The notes under the pieces were generated by a model. The model searched no databases. It was given only the letters and a program-made list of their open reading frames with translations, and had not been told where the DNA came from. Below, one piece after another: positions 15,497 to 25,751 of a stretch of DNA of 46,101 nt. The stretch covers positions 1 through 46,101 of the forward strand of contig NZ_QUIN01000021.1 of assembly GCF_003480255.1 (NCBI RefSeq), given 5' to 3'. Position 1 is the stretch's first letter; every line of letters starts with the position of its first letter. The position numbers and the translations under genes are program-made. The DNA is from Erysipelatoclostridium sp. AM42-17. GTDB lineage: Bacteria; Bacillota_I; Bacilli_A; Erysipelotrichales; Coprobacillaceae.

Positions 15497-17521
15497 ATGT
15501 CAAAATATCCAATTTTTAAACAAGATGATGAGACAAGTTGTGGTGTTTATTGTATTAAAATGATTTTAAATTATTTTCATTTTGATGATGAAATCATCAA
15601 TATTAAAAGAAAATGTCGTTTAACGCATCAAGGAGTTACGGTATATGGTATGATTGAATGTTTAAAAAGTTATCATATTGATGCTAAAGCGTATAAAATT
15701 GAATTTAAGGATTTATTTCATGAGGTACATCAGCCTGTTATTTTGCATTTATATCGTGATAATTTATATCATTATGTTGTTTTATATCAGGTAAATGATC
15801 GCTATTTTTTAATAGGGGACCCTGGAGATGGGTTAATTAAAATGTCTTACGAACAACTCCATGAACAATTTACTGGGGTTATGATTGATATTTATCATGT
15901 GGGACGATCACCTTTAAAATGTAAAACAGAAACGTTTAAGAATTTTATATTATCTCATTTAAAACATCATTATTCTAGTATTATATCTTTGAGTGTAAAA
16001 TCACTTTGTATTACTGGCATGATGTTATTATTATCTTATTATTATCGTTTACTTATTGATTATTTTGTTAAAAAATCATTTCTTTTCATTATTATTTTTT
16101 CAATTGGCGTTTTTGTTGTGTTTTTAGTCAAGCAATTATTGTTTTTTTATCAACAAAAAGAAACAATTGAATTAAAGAACAAATTAGATCAATATTATTT
16201 AATTCGTACTTTAAAGAATCTTGTGTATATAGATGTTGATCAATTTTATATGTATCAAGAAGGACAGTTTATAACTCAGGTACAGTATTTAGAAAAACTC
16301 AGTCAATTTTTTATTGAATTGTATCGAGTTTTATTTATTGATGTTTTAATGGTTATTTCTTTATTGTTTTTAGTTATGTTTCTACATCAATCGTTATTTG
16401 TTGTAATATTCATTTTCATGGTAGGGTACTTTGTACTTTTTTATTACATTGCTCGTCAACTTAATCAATATGATAAGCAAATTATGTCAAAAAAAGAACA
16501 AAGACAACAACAATTATTAGAATATTATCATAATTTTTTTAATACAGCTCAATTTTCTATGAAGAAAATGATGAAGAATAAAACGCATCATTTTCAACAA
16601 TCTTATCTTTTATCGCAAATAGACAAAGATCGAAAGATAAATCAATATCATATATATTTAGAAATATGGATGCAACTGATGATTATGGTTGTAATGGTTT
16701 TAGGAACAAATTTATTAAAAAAACATATTTTCAGCGTTGGAGAAATGATGTTTGTTTATATGCTTATTTCTTATTTACTCAATCCGATGATGGATATTGT
16801 TTCTTTGATTGTTGAATTTGAAGAAATTAAAATTATTTTTGAAAAATATAAAGAAATGATACCTAGGATTCAATCAAAGAAAAGAAAGATTCGTCATATA
16901 AAAGAAATACAGATAGATTGTTTAACTTTTAGTTATGGATATAGTCAACCTTTATTTGATAAATATAATTTACATATAGATCATTCATTAGTTATTCAAG
17001 GTAGTACGGGTGCTGGAAAATCAACACTATTAAAAATAATCAGTGGACAATTGCAACCAGTTAGGGGAACAATAAAAATAAATGGGTATGATTTAGCTGA
17101 TCTTGATAAAAGAAGTTTTTATAAATGTTTAAAATACCTTGATAAAACGCCCCATTTTTATCAAGATACGCTTCAATATAATTTATTGCTTGATCAATAT
17201 GATAAAGCTAAAATGTTTGAGTTATTAACATATTTTTGTTTAGATAGTCTTATTTCCTGCCTAGAACAAGTGGTGGATTATCAAGGAGGTTTTTTATCTT
17301 CGGGGCAAAGACAGTTAGTTATGATAATAAGAGCTTTGCTTTCAAAACCTGATGTCTTGATTTTAGATGAAGCTTTTAGCCATGTTGACTATGATAGAAT
17401 TCAATTATTACTAGATTATTTGACAAATCAAAAGATGATTGTGATTATTGTGGATCATCGCATAAAGTTGATGAACAACAATTATGACTGTGTTATAATT
17501 GACGTAGAACATAGGAAATGA
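15497..17521 (+). CDS. Peptidase-containing ABC exporter (C39, bacteriocin/peptide type)
   Basis: 674 residues. The N-terminal C39 cysteine peptidase (1-135) has oxyanion Gln9, nucleophile Cys15 (TSCGVYC), His92 and Asp108, so it is complete. A transmembrane domain of about six helices follows (160-430). The ATPase has Walker A GSTGAGKST, signature LSSGQRQ, Walker B VLILDEAF and H-loop VDHR. Such PCAT proteins cleave double-glycine leaders and export the peptide. It has its own ribosome site (TAGGAGGT) and lies between the dap operon and ybeY, overlapping the probable leader of ybeY. No leader-peptide gene, immunity gene or accessory factor is visible on either side, so the cargo is unknown. 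Confidence 0.92.
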   Translation: MSKYPIFKQDDETSCGVYCIKMILNYFHFDDEIINIKRKCRLTHQGVTVYGMIECLKSYHIDAKAYKIEFKDLFHEVHQPVILHLYRDNLYHYVVLYQVNDRYFLIGDPGDGLIKMSYEQLHEQFTGVMIDIYHVGRSPLKCKTETFKNFILSHLKHHYSSIISLSVKSLCITGMMLLLSYYYRLLIDYFVKKSFLFIIIFSIGVFVVFLVKQLLFFYQQKETIELKNKLDQYYLIRTLKNLVYIDVDQFYMYQEGQFITQVQYLEKLSQFFIELYRVLFIDVLMVISLLFLVMFLHQSLFVVIFIFMVGYFVLFYYIARQLNQYDKQIMSKKEQRQQQLLEYYHNFFNTAQFSMKKMMKNKTHHFQQSYLLSQIDKDRKINQYHIYLEIWMQLMIMVVMVLGTNLLKKHIFSVGEMMFVYMLISYLLNPMMDIVSLIVEFEEIKIIFEKYKEMIPRIQSKKRKIRHIKEIQIDCLTFSYGYSQPLFDKYNLHIDHSLVIQGSTGAGKSTLLKIISGQLQPVRGTIKINGYDLADLDKRSFYKCLKYLDKTPHFYQDTLQYNLLLDQYDKAKMFELLTYFCLDSLISCLEQVVDYQGGFLSSGQRQLVMIIRALLSKPDVLILDEAFSHVDYDRIQLLLDYLTNQKMIVIIVDHRIKLMNNNYDCVIIDVEHRK

Positions 17522-17529
17522 GGATAAAT

Positions 17530-17991
17530 ATGGAAGTAGATTTAATGGTAATTAATGAAGTACCAACTTTTGATGGAACTTATCAAGATGTTTATAAAAA
17601 TATTGTTGATGAAGCGATTAAACAATTAGATATTAAAGAAGATATTGAGTTATCGGTTATCTTTGTTGATGATCAGCGTATTCATGAAATTAATAAAGAA
17701 TATCGACATATTGATCGTGCAACTGATGTTATTTCTTTTGCATTAGAGGATAATGAACAATTTTATGTACCAGGAATGCCAAGAGAATTAGGCGATATTT
17801 TTATTTCAGTTGATCATGCAAAAATGCAGGCTGAAGAATATGGACATAGTGTTTATCGAGAAATGTGTTTTTTATTTACTCATGGTTTATTACATTTGTT
17901 AGGATTTGATCATATGGAACCAGATGATGAAAAGGAAATGATTCAAAAACAAAAAGATATTTTGAATGCATTATCAATTGAAAGAAAATAA
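17530..17991 (+). CDS. ybeY: Endoribonuclease YbeY (rRNA maturation)
   Basis: 153 residues from ATG 17530, 8 nt after GAGG; an in-frame ATG at 17518 overlaps the upstream stop and has no site. The zinc motif THGLLHLLGFDH (three His) and RATDVISFAL are diagnostic. YbeY is a single-strand endoribonuclease for 16S rRNA 3' processing and ribosome quality control. The order ybeY-era-recO is common in Firmicutes. Confidence 0.95.
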   Translation: MEVDLMVINEVPTFDGTYQDVYKNIVDEAIKQLDIKEDIELSVIFVDDQRIHEINKEYRHIDRATDVISFALEDNEQFYVPGMPRELGDIFISVDHAKMQAEEYGHSVYREMCFLFTHGLLHLLGFDHMEPDDEKEMIQKQKDILNALSIERK

Positions 17992-18003
17992 GGTGGTGAA
18001 TAC

Positions 18004-18897
18004 ATGTTTAAATCAGGATTTGTAAGTATAGTAGGTCGTCCTAATGTTGGAAAATCTACACTATTGAATACGATTTTGAAAACAAAGTTAGCTATTATGT
18101 CAGATGTAGCGCAAACCACAAGAAATACTATCCAAGGTATTTATACTGACAAGGAAGCTCAGATTATTTTTATGGATACACCTGGCATTCATAAGCCACA
18201 AGATAAATTAGGTAACTTTATGAATACAACAGCACTAAATAGTATTTTTGGTGTAGATCTTGTTTTATTTATTGCTCCGGCTAATGAAACAATAGGACGT
18301 GGTGATCGTTTTATTATTGAAAGATTAAAGGAAGCAGATGGACCTGTATTCTTAGTACTCAATAAATGTGATTTGGTAAGTAAAGAAGAATTAGCGAATA
18401 AATTGAATGAATGGAAGAGTTTATTTGACTTTAAAGAAATAATTCCCATAAGTGCCAAAGATAATAATAATGTTGATACAATGCTTAATTTGGTAAAAAA
18501 TGAGTTACATGAAGGAATGATGTATTATCCAAGTGATCAAATGACGGATCATCCTGAAAGATTTGTTTTAGCTGAATTTATTCGTGAGAAGATTTTATAT
18601 TTTACACGTGATGAAGTGCCTCATAGCGTAGCGATTGTGGTAGAAAGAATGAAAGAATTAGAAGATGGTAGTGTAGAAGTCATTGCTACTATTGTCGTGG
18701 ATCGCAATAGTCAAAAAGGGATCATTGTAGGAAAACAGGGGTCAATGATTAAGAAGATAAGAGTTAACGCTCAAAGAGAAATGAAACGCTTTTTACAAAC
18801 AACAGTTCATTTAGAATTATTTGTTAAAGTTGAGCGTGATTGGCGTAATAAACAAAAATATTTAAAAGAATTCGGTTATAACGAAGATGACTATTAA
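18004..18897 (+). CDS. era: GTPase Era
   Basis: 297 residues. The G domain has GRPNVGKST, DTPGIHKP and NKCD; the C-terminal KH domain contains GIIVGKQGSMIKKI. Era binds the 3' end of 16S rRNA and helps assemble the 30S subunit. ATG follows AGGTGGTGA. It is 12 nt after ybeY and overlaps recO by 11 nt. Confidence 0.97.
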   Translation: MFKSGFVSIVGRPNVGKSTLLNTILKTKLAIMSDVAQTTRNTIQGIYTDKEAQIIFMDTPGIHKPQDKLGNFMNTTALNSIFGVDLVLFIAPANETIGRGDRFIIERLKEADGPVFLVLNKCDLVSKEELANKLNEWKSLFDFKEIIPISAKDNNNVDTMLNLVKNELHEGMMYYPSDQMTDHPERFVLAEFIREKILYFTRDEVPHSVAIVVERMKELEDGSVEVIATIVVDRNSQKGIIVGKQGSMIKKIRVNAQREMKRFLQTTVHLELFVKVERDWRNKQKYLKEFGYNEDDY

Positions 18898-19636
18898 AAA
18901 AGAAGAAGTTGTAGCTAAAGGAATTGTTTTAACGAGTAAGCCTTATAAAGAAAGTGATGCTTTAGTTACGGTATATTTTAAAGAATATGGGAAAATGACT
19001 TTAATTGCTAGGGGAGTAAAGAAAATTAAAAGTAAAAATGCATCAGCATTGATGCCACTTACTTATTCCGAAATTACTTTTATTCCTAGGGTAGGTCTTT
19101 CAACTTTAGTAAAAGCGTCATCTCAATGTTTTTATCGTTATATTAAAGAAGATTTATTTTTAGAGGCATATGCAAGTTATTTTGTTGAATTTATTATTCG
19201 TAATGAGTCGGATAATTTACCGGATGCCAATATCTTTAATTATCTAAAACAATCATTAGATTTATTAGAGCAAGGTTATGTGCCACAACTTATTTATTTG
19301 CTTTATAATGTCTTCGTATTAAAGCAAATAGGATCACCGCTTATGGTAGATGCTTGTAGTCAATGTGGTCGCACTGATCATATAGCGGGTATTAGTTTTC
19401 AAGGTGGTGGTTTTGTATGTAGTCATTGTCTTAGCCCTTATGATTATCGTTTGAATAAGGACCAACTTAAACAATTTAGACATTTACACAAAATAGATAT
19501 TCAGCATATAGATAACCTAAAAATAGATGAGGCTTATTATCCGGATTTTATTAAGATAATGGATCGTTTTATTGATGAATATTCTGGAATTGTTTTTCGA
19601 AGTAGAAAATTTATAAGACAAATTTCAAAATTATGA
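18887..19636 (+). CDS. recO: DNA repair protein RecO
   Basis: 249 residues. The N-terminal OB-fold starts GIVLTSKPYKESDALVTVY, and a zinc-binding part has CSQC...CSHC near residues 162-184. RecO with RecR loads RecA onto SSB-coated single-stranded DNA. It begins within the last codons of era, so its expression depends on era translation. Confidence 0.95.
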   Translation: MTIKKEEVVAKGIVLTSKPYKESDALVTVYFKEYGKMTLIARGVKKIKSKNASALMPLTYSEITFIPRVGLSTLVKASSQCFYRYIKEDLFLEAYASYFVEFIIRNESDNLPDANIFNYLKQSLDLLEQGYVPQLIYLLYNVFVLKQIGSPLMVDACSQCGRTDHIAGISFQGGGFVCSHCLSPYDYRLNKDQLKQFRHLHKIDIQHIDNLKIDEAYYPDFIKIMDRFIDEYSGIVFRSRKFIRQISKL

Positions 19637-19662
19637 CAAAAATAAAATTTTTGTCTTTTTTT
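19635..19662 (+). terminator. Terminator after recO
   Basis: GACAAAAAT / ATTTTTGTC form a 9-bp stem with an AAA loop, followed by T7. The recO stop overlaps the start of the stem. Confidence 0.85.
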
Positions 19663-19712
19663 GTATACATTTTTTGACTATAATAGAGGGTAAATAGGAA
19701 GGGAATTTTTTT

Positions 19713-21557
19713 ATGTCGCAATTTTTACCAATGAATCGTCAAGAAATGGAAGAAAGAGGTTGGCAAGAAGCTGATTTTGTTTACATTTGTGGTGATGCTT
19801 ATGTTGATCACCCATCGTTTGGTGCAGCTATTATTTGTCGTACTTTAGAAGCTCATGGTTTTAAGGTGTGTTTTTTGGCACAACCTGACTGGCACAATAT
19901 TGATGAATTTAAACAATTTGGCAAGCCAAGGTTAGGTTTTTTGATTTCTTCTGGGAATATTGATTCAATGGTAAATCATTATACAGTATCAAAAAAGAGA
20001 AGACATAAAGATTTATATACTCCCGGTGGTGAAGGGTTTAAAAGACCGGATAGGGCTGTTATTGTTTATAGTCAAATGGCACATCAAGCCTTTCATGACG
20101 CTAATATAATTATTGGTGGAATTGAGGCAAGTCTTCGTCGTTTAGCTCATTATGACTATTGGAGTGACAAAGTAAGAAAATCTATTATTATTGATGCTAA
20201 TGCAGATTTACTTTTATATGGAATGGGTGAAAATAGTATTGTTGAGGTTGCAGAAGCGTTAGATAGTGGTTTAGAAATTAAATATTTAACATATCTAGAT
20301 GGTACTGTTTTTAAAACTAAAAATATTGAAGATGCTCATGACTATATTATGCTTCCTAGTTATGAAGAAATATGTGTGTCAAAGAAAAAATATGCTGAGT
20401 CATTTCATGTTCAGTATTTAAACACGGATCATTTTAATGCTAAAACATTGGTTGAACCATACCAAGGATGGTATGTTGTTCAAAATAGACCTAATCGTCC
20501 TTTAACACAACGTGAATTCGATCGAGCATATTCGTATGATTATAATCGTACTTATCATCCTAGCTATCAGCATGTTCCCGCTATTGATGAAGTTAAGTTT
20601 TCTTTGATTTCAAATAGGGGATGCTTTGGTTCTTGTAATTTTTGTGCTCTAGCATTTCACCAAGGAAGAATTGTCCAAACACGTAGTCATGAATCAATCA
20701 TATCTGAGGCTAACAAAATGGTATGGGATCCAGATTTTAAAGGCTATATTCATGATGTAGGGGGTCCTACAGCTAACTTTAGAGCACCTGCTTGTAAAAA
20801 ACAAATGAAACATGGCGCTTGTCCAACTAAACAGTGTTTATGGCCTAAAGCTTGTCAAAATTTACAAGTAGATCATTTAGATTATCAAAAATTACTTAGT
20901 GATTTATCAACTTTACCAAACGTAAAGAAAGTATTTGTACGTTCAGGAATTCGCTATGATTATTTGATGTATGATAAAAATGATAGTTTTTTTAGAGATT
21001 TAGTTCAAAATCATATATCCGGTCAATTAAAAGTTGCGCCAGAACATATTAGTGATCATGTTTTAGATAAAATGGGTAAACCTCGTAGAGGCTTATATGA
21101 AAAATTTGTTGATAAATATTATGCGTTGAATAAAGAATATGGAAAAAATCAATTTTTGGTTCCTTATTTAATGTCTTCACATCCAGGTTGTCGATTAGAG
21201 GATGCTATTGAGTTAGCAGAATATTTAAGAGATATCCATCATCAACCTGAGCAAGTTCAAGATTTTTACCCAACTCCAGGAACTTTGTCTACAACAATGT
21301 ACTATACAGAATTAGACCCTCGTGATATGACACCTGTATACGTACCAAAAACCCCAAAAGAAAAAGCAATGCAAAGAGCGTTGATTCAATATCGAAACCC
21401 TAAAAATTATGATTTAGTGTATGAAGCTTTGTGTAAGGCACACCGAACGGATTTAATAGGTTATTCAAAGAAATGTTTAATTCGCCCCAAAAGTAAAAAT
21501 CGTTATCAAAATAGAAAACCTGATCGTTTTTCAAAGAAAAGAGGTCATGTTAAATGA
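19713..21557 (+). CDS. ygiQ: YgiQ-family radical SAM protein
   Basis: 614 residues. An N-terminal UPF0313 domain ([14 protein letters not shown]) is followed by the radical SAM cluster motif CFGSCNFC (CxxxCxxC) in [14 protein letters not shown]. An additional cysteine-rich stretch ([17 protein letters not shown]) and a basic C-terminus follow. The biochemical role of YgiQ is not established. A -10-like TATAAT (19679-19684) precedes it without a convincing -35. The next gene overlaps its last 4 nt. Confidence 0.93.
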   Translation: MSQFLPMNRQEMEERGWQEADFVYICGDAYVDHPSFGAAIICRTLEAHGFKVCFLAQPDWHNIDEFKQFGKPRLGFLISSGNIDSMVNHYTVSKKRRHKDLYTPGGEGFKRPDRAVIVYSQMAHQAFHDANIIIGGIEASLRRLAHYDYWSDKVRKSIIIDANADLLLYGMGENSIVEVAEALDSGLEIKYLTYLDGTVFKTKNIEDAHDYIMLPSYEEICVSKKKYAESFHVQYLNTDHFNAKTLVEPYQGWYVVQNRPNRPLTQREFDRAYSYDYNRTYHPSYQHVPAIDEVKFSLISNRGCFGSCNFCALAFHQGRIVQTRSHESIISEANKMVWDPDFKGYIHDVGGPTANFRAPACKKQMKHGACPTKQCLWPKACQNLQVDHLDYQKLLSDLSTLPNVKKVFVRSGIRYDYLMYDKNDSFFRDLVQNHISGQLKVAPEHISDHVLDKMGKPRRGLYEKFVDKYYALNKEYGKNQFLVPYLMSSHPGCRLEDAIELAEYLRDIHHQPEQVQDFYPTPGTLSTTMYYTELDPRDMTPVYVPKTPKEKAMQRALIQYRNPKNYDLVYEALCKAHRTDLIGYSKKCLIRPKSKNRYQNRKPDRFSKKRGHVK

Positions 21558-22468
21558 AAACAACAGAAACTTATACTTCCTCTTCAGCAACCCATGTTAA
21601 ATTTGATCTTTATGTTCCTAATGTTATATTAAGATATAAGGGGATTGTTCAAATACATCATGGCATGGGAGAATATTCAGACTGGTATCAAAAATTTGCT
21701 GAATTTATTTCTAATGATGGTTATATTGTGGTAGTGAGTGATTTTCCAGGTCATGGAACATCTTTGAATAATTTTGAACAGGGTTATTTCGGTTATGGTG
21801 ATTCAATTGAAACTTTAGTTGAAGATATGCAAAGATTAAGAAATATCATTTCGAGTCGTTATCCAGAATTACCCTATTTTATGATTGGTAATCAATTTGG
21901 ATCGTTGGTTCTAAGAAAATATATGGCAAGTTATGGAGATTTTATTCAAGGAGCTATTTTAATTGGAACGGCAGGTCCTAGACATGGCTTGTTCTTAGCT
22001 AAGTTATTAATTGAGTTAGATATTTTATTTAAAGGAAATATGCATCATTCTAGAACGATGAGACGGTTTGTACATGATTTTTGGATAAAAGGATTTTCAA
22101 AAAGAAACTATAAAACACAAGATCAAACACAATTAAAAAAGTATATTGATGATCCGATGACAGATTTTATTTATACTAATCAGGCCTATTTAGATATTCT
22201 AAAATATTTAAAGGGTGTCAATGAAATTGAAGAAATAGATAAAATACCAACATATTTATCAATATTTATTATTTCTGGTAAAAAAGATGCATTTGGTAAA
22301 AAAGGTAAAGGACCACTATGGTTATATAAACATTTAAAACAAAAACATATAAAAGATTTAACGTATCATCTTTACGAAAGTGACTATCAAGATATCTTAC
22401 ATGAAGTAAATAGGAAAGAAGTTTATCATGATGTTATACAATGGCTAAATCAGCACACATACATATAA
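21554..22468 (+). CDS. Alpha/beta-hydrolase fold protein (S33/lysophospholipase-like) lacking the serine nucleophile
   Basis: 304 residues with a monoacylglycerol-lipase-like plan: oxyanion [12 protein letters not shown], then DFPGHG, and the nucleophile elbow. The elbow should read GxSxG, but here it is G112-N-Q114-F-G116; the codon is CAA at 21893-21895. The other triad positions remain: Asp245 in SGKKDAFG and His283 in LHEVN. Thus only the nucleophile is missing, which suggests a pseudoenzyme or altered chemistry, not general decay. The frame is intact and overlaps ygiQ by 4 nt (ATGA), so it is probably co-translated. Function unknown. Confidence 0.82.
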   Translation: MKTTETYTSSSATHVKFDLYVPNVILRYKGIVQIHHGMGEYSDWYQKFAEFISNDGYIVVVSDFPGHGTSLNNFEQGYFGYGDSIETLVEDMQRLRNIISSRYPELPYFMIGNQFGSLVLRKYMASYGDFIQGAILIGTAGPRHGLFLAKLLIELDILFKGNMHHSRTMRRFVHDFWIKGFSKRNYKTQDQTQLKKYIDDPMTDFIYTNQAYLDILKYLKGVNEIEEIDKIPTYLSIFIISGKKDAFGKKGKGPLWLYKHLKQKHIKDLTYHLYESDYQDILHEVNRKEVYHDVIQWLNQHTYI

Positions 22469-22472
22469 ATAG

Positions 22473-22517
22473 TACCCTTATAATTGGTTGACAAAGACCT
22501 ACTATAAGGGTATTTTT
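22473..22517 (+). terminator. Terminator after the hydrolase
   Basis: TACCCTTATA (22473-22482) and TATAAGGGTA (22503-22512) form a 10-bp stem with a 20-nt loop, followed by TTTTT. Confidence 0.75.
22488..22516 (+). promoter_or_regulatory. Promoter of the glyQS operon, nested in the upstream terminator
   Basis: A perfect -35 TTGACA (22488-22493) lies in the terminator loop, and TATTTT (22511-22516) forms the -10 at the T-tract, with a 17-bp spacer. Initiation near 22523 would give a leader of about 80 nt. Confidence 0.5.
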
Positions 22518-22548
22518 ATTGTACATAAAAACGTATATATAAAAAGAT

Positions 22549-22570
22549 AGGACTTGGAGGGCCAAGTCCT
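22549..22570 (+). other. Hairpin in the glyQS leader
   Basis: AGGACTTGG / CCAAGTCCT form a perfect 9-bp stem with the loop AGGG, 33 nt before the glyQS start codon. There is no T-tract, so it is not a normal terminator, and no T-box core sequence is present. It may affect mRNA stability or translation. Confidence 0.5.
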
Positions 22571-22602
22571 TCTTCGATATATAGGGATAGAAGGAGATAA
22601 AT

Positions 22603-23976
22603 ATGGCAAATAAAGATATGGATAAAATTGTTAATCATGCAAAATCAACTGGTTTTGTTTACCAAGGATCTGAAATCTATGACGGTCTTGCTAATACATG
22701 GGATTTTGGACCATTAGGAGTAGAAATGAAAAATAATATTAAACAATTATGGTGGAAAAGATTTATTCAAGAATCACCATATAATGTTGGTTTAGATTCA
22801 GCAATCTTTATGAATCCAAAGGTATGGAAAGCGAGTGGACATGTTGATGGCTTCTCTGATCCATTGATTGATTGTAAAGAATGTAAAACACGTCATCGTG
22901 CTGATAAATTAATCGAAGCATATGATCCAGATGTACATAGTGAAGGTTGGACAAATAAACAAACAATGGACTATATTAAAGAACATCATATTGTTTGTCC
23001 ACAATGTGGGAAAAGCAATTTTACTGATGTTAGACAGTTCAAATTAATGTTTGAAACACATATGGGTGTAGTAGAAGATGATAAATCTGTTGTTTATTTA
23101 CGTCCAGAAACTGCACAAGGTATTTTTGTCAATTTTAAAAATATTCAAAGAACATCACGTAAAAAAATTCCTTTTGGAATTGGTCAAATTGGGAAATCAT
23201 TTAGAAATGAAATTACTCCAGGTAACTTTATTTTTAGAACAAGAGAATTTGAACAAATGGAAATTGAATTCTTCTGTAAACCTGATACAGATTTAGAATG
23301 GTTTGCATATTGGAAAGACTATTGTCAAAAATTCTTATATGATTTAGGGTTAAATAAAGAAAATCTTCGTTTTAGAGACCACGAAAAAGAAGAATTATCA
23401 TTCTACTCAAAAGCAACATGTGATGTTGAATATAAATTCCCATTTGGATGGGGAGAATTATGGGGTATTGCCGATCGTACAGATTACGATTTATCTCGTC
23501 ATATGGAATACTCAAAGAAATCTTTAGAATATCTTGATCCTCAAACAAATGAAAAGTATATTCCTTATGTCATTGAACCTTCTGTCGGGGCAGATCGTTT
23601 ATTCTTGTCTGTTTTCTGTGATAGTTATCAAGAAGAAACATTAGAAAATGGTGAAACAAGACAAGTTATGAAATTACACCCAGCAGTTGCACCATATAAA
23701 GTTGCTGTTTTACCACTTACTAAAAAACAAAGTGATAAGGCTGAAGAAGTTTATGCAATGTTAGCTAAACATTTTTCAGTTGAATATGATGTGTCTGGAC
23801 AAATTGGGAAACGTTATCGTAGACAAGATGCCATTGGTACACCATATTGTGTTACTGTTGACTTTGATAGTTATGATGATCAAGCTGTAACAGTACGTGA
23901 TCGTGATACAATGGAACAAATCCGTTTACCAATAGATCAATTAGTAGATTATATCAGCGATAAGATTGCATTTTAA
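22603..23976 (+). CDS. glyQS: Glycyl-tRNA synthetase (single-chain dimeric type)
   Basis: 457 residues. The class II core with [15 protein letters not shown] and [21 protein letters not shown] is intact. A zinc-binding insertion has CKECKT and CPQCGK, and the C-terminal anticodon-binding domain starts at VAVLPL. It charges tRNA-Gly as a homodimer and is the eukaryote/Gram-positive type, not the bacterial alpha2-beta2 type. ATG follows AAGGAG. dnaG follows 14 nt later, as in many Firmicutes. Confidence 0.96.
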   Translation: MANKDMDKIVNHAKSTGFVYQGSEIYDGLANTWDFGPLGVEMKNNIKQLWWKRFIQESPYNVGLDSAIFMNPKVWKASGHVDGFSDPLIDCKECKTRHRADKLIEAYDPDVHSEGWTNKQTMDYIKEHHIVCPQCGKSNFTDVRQFKLMFETHMGVVEDDKSVVYLRPETAQGIFVNFKNIQRTSRKKIPFGIGQIGKSFRNEITPGNFIFRTREFEQMEIEFFCKPDTDLEWFAYWKDYCQKFLYDLGLNKENLRFRDHEKEELSFYSKATCDVEYKFPFGWGELWGIADRTDYDLSRHMEYSKKSLEYLDPQTNEKYIPYVIEPSVGADRLFLSVFCDSYQEETLENGETRQVMKLHPAVAPYKVAVLPLTKKQSDKAEEVYAMLAKHFSVEYDVSGQIGKRYRRQDAIGTPYCVTVDFDSYDDQAVTVRDRDTMEQIRLPIDQLVDYISDKIAF

Positions 23977-23990
23977 AAAAGGAGGCAATC

Positions 23991-25748
23991 ATGCCAAGAC
24001 TCACACCTGAAAAGATCAATGAAATTAGAAGTAGCGTAGATATTGTTGATGTGATTGGAAATTATTTACCATTAGAAAGAAAAGGACGTAATTATATGGC
24101 AGTATGTCCTTTTCATAATGATACACATCCTTCAATGTCGATTTCTCCTGAAAAACAAATTTATAAATGTTTTGTTTGTCATCACGGAGGTAATGTTTTT
24201 ACTTTCTTAAAGGATTATTTGAAAATATCATATATTGAAGCAGTGAAAATGGTCGCTGAAATGGGACATGTTGATATTCATGAATTTGATTTTCCTGAAA
24301 AAAAAGTACAGGTTGACAAAGAAAAAGAGCCGTTTTATTTAATGCATGAAGAAGCAAATAAAATTTATCGTCATTATTTAAATACTAAGTTAGCTATTGG
24401 CGCAAATGATTATTTAAATGATCGACAGATGACACAAGATATTATTGATTATTTTGAAATTGGTTATGCACCTGATAAAAATATCTTATTAAATGCTTTT
24501 GAAAAATTAGGTTATAACAAAATGCAGGCTTTTGCTTCAGGCTTAGTGATTGAATCAAATCAAGGTTATGATCGTTATCATGATCGAATTATGTTTCCTC
24601 TCCATAATAGTGATGGGAGAATTGTTGGATTTAGTGGGCGTATATATAAACAAAATAATCACGAATCTAAATATATGAATTCACCTGAATCTAAAATATT
24701 TATTAAAGGTGAAACTTTATATAATTATCATCGTGTAAAAGAAGCGGTTCGTGAAGAAAATGCAATTATTGTTTTAGAAGGATTTATGGATGTCATAGCG
24801 TTGTATAAAATAGGTATTAAAAATGCTGTGGCTATTATGGGAACGGCACTTACAAAAGGACATCTTCATCTTTTAAGACGTTATACAAAAAATATCATAT
24901 TATGTTTGGATGGTGATCGTGCTGGAAAAAGTGCAATGATGAAATGCATTGACGAACTTATTCCTGCTGGTTTTCAAGTATCGGTAGTTGCTATTCCTGA
25001 TAATAAAGATCCAGATGAATATATTAAAGATAAAGGAAAAGAAGAATTTATTCATTTATTGAAAAATCCATTGTCTGCAGTTTCTTTTAAAATGAATTAT
25101 TTTTATGAAGATATGAATAAAGATAATTATGAAGATAGAAGAAAGTATTTGCAGACAATGGTTGAAATTATCGCTAGAATTGATGATTTTGTTGATCGTG
25201 ATTATTATGTGGGTCAATTAGAAAATAAATCTGGATTTTCTAAAGAGATAATTTATAATTTACTAAATCAACAGCATCATGAAGAAATACCGCAACATCA
25301 AGAAATACAACATATTTCTTATAAGCAAACTCAAAAAATGGTAGATAAGTACCAAAAAGCAGAACGGGATTTATTGTATTATATGATGTTGGATAAAAAA
25401 TATGCAGCAATGTATGAAGCAAAGGCAGGATTTATGTTTGATCATATTAATCGAATTATTGCTTCTTACATTATTGATTATTATCGGCAACATCAATTTA
25501 TGCAAATTGCTGACTTAATCAGTAGTATTGATGATGATCAAATTGTGCAAACTATTATTGATATTGCTTCTTTAAATTTACCTAGAGAAAGTAATAATCA
25601 GGCAATTGAAGATTATATATTAATGATTAAAGAAAGAGCAAAGATAGAAAGAAAAGAAGAATTAACAAGATCATTAGTGGAGACTTATGATCCTAAACAA
25701 AAAGCACAAATTTTGGCTGAAATTATAGCTTTAACAGAAAAGGAGTAG
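23991..25748 (+). CDS. dnaG: DNA primase
   Basis: 585 residues. The N-terminal CHC2 zinc finger (CPFHNDTHPS...CFVCHHGG), the TOPRIM core (VLEGFMDVIALY, CLDGDRAGKSA) and the C-terminal helicase-binding region are present. It makes RNA primers for replication and interacts with DnaC/DnaB. Start after AAAGGAGG. It is followed 3 nt later by sigA, the conserved macromolecular synthesis operon order dnaG-rpoD. Confidence 0.97.
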   Translation: MPRLTPEKINEIRSSVDIVDVIGNYLPLERKGRNYMAVCPFHNDTHPSMSISPEKQIYKCFVCHHGGNVFTFLKDYLKISYIEAVKMVAEMGHVDIHEFDFPEKKVQVDKEKEPFYLMHEEANKIYRHYLNTKLAIGANDYLNDRQMTQDIIDYFEIGYAPDKNILLNAFEKLGYNKMQAFASGLVIESNQGYDRYHDRIMFPLHNSDGRIVGFSGRIYKQNNHESKYMNSPESKIFIKGETLYNYHRVKEAVREENAIIVLEGFMDVIALYKIGIKNAVAIMGTALTKGHLHLLRRYTKNIILCLDGDRAGKSAMMKCIDELIPAGFQVSVVAIPDNKDPDEYIKDKGKEEFIHLLKNPLSAVSFKMNYFYEDMNKDNYEDRRKYLQTMVEIIARIDDFVDRDYYVGQLENKSGFSKEIIYNLLNQQHHEEIPQHQEIQHISYKQTQKMVDKYQKAERDLLYYMMLDKKYAAMYEAKAGFMFDHINRIIASYIIDYYRQHQFMQIADLISSIDDDQIVQTIIDIASLNLPRESNNQAIEDYILMIKERAKIERKEELTRSLVETYDPKQKAQILAEIIALTEKE

Positions 25749-25751
25749 TAT

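Noticed and set aside
18189..18458. 89-codon minus-strand frame inside era
   Set aside because: Antisense to the highly conserved Era G domain; no ribosome site. The same applies to similar frames inside dapF, dnaG, MATE, cshB, ispG and fmt.
22518..22602. T-box riboswitch ahead of glyQS
   Set aside because: Expected from other Firmicutes, but the leader is too short and lacks the T-box core; only one hairpin is present.
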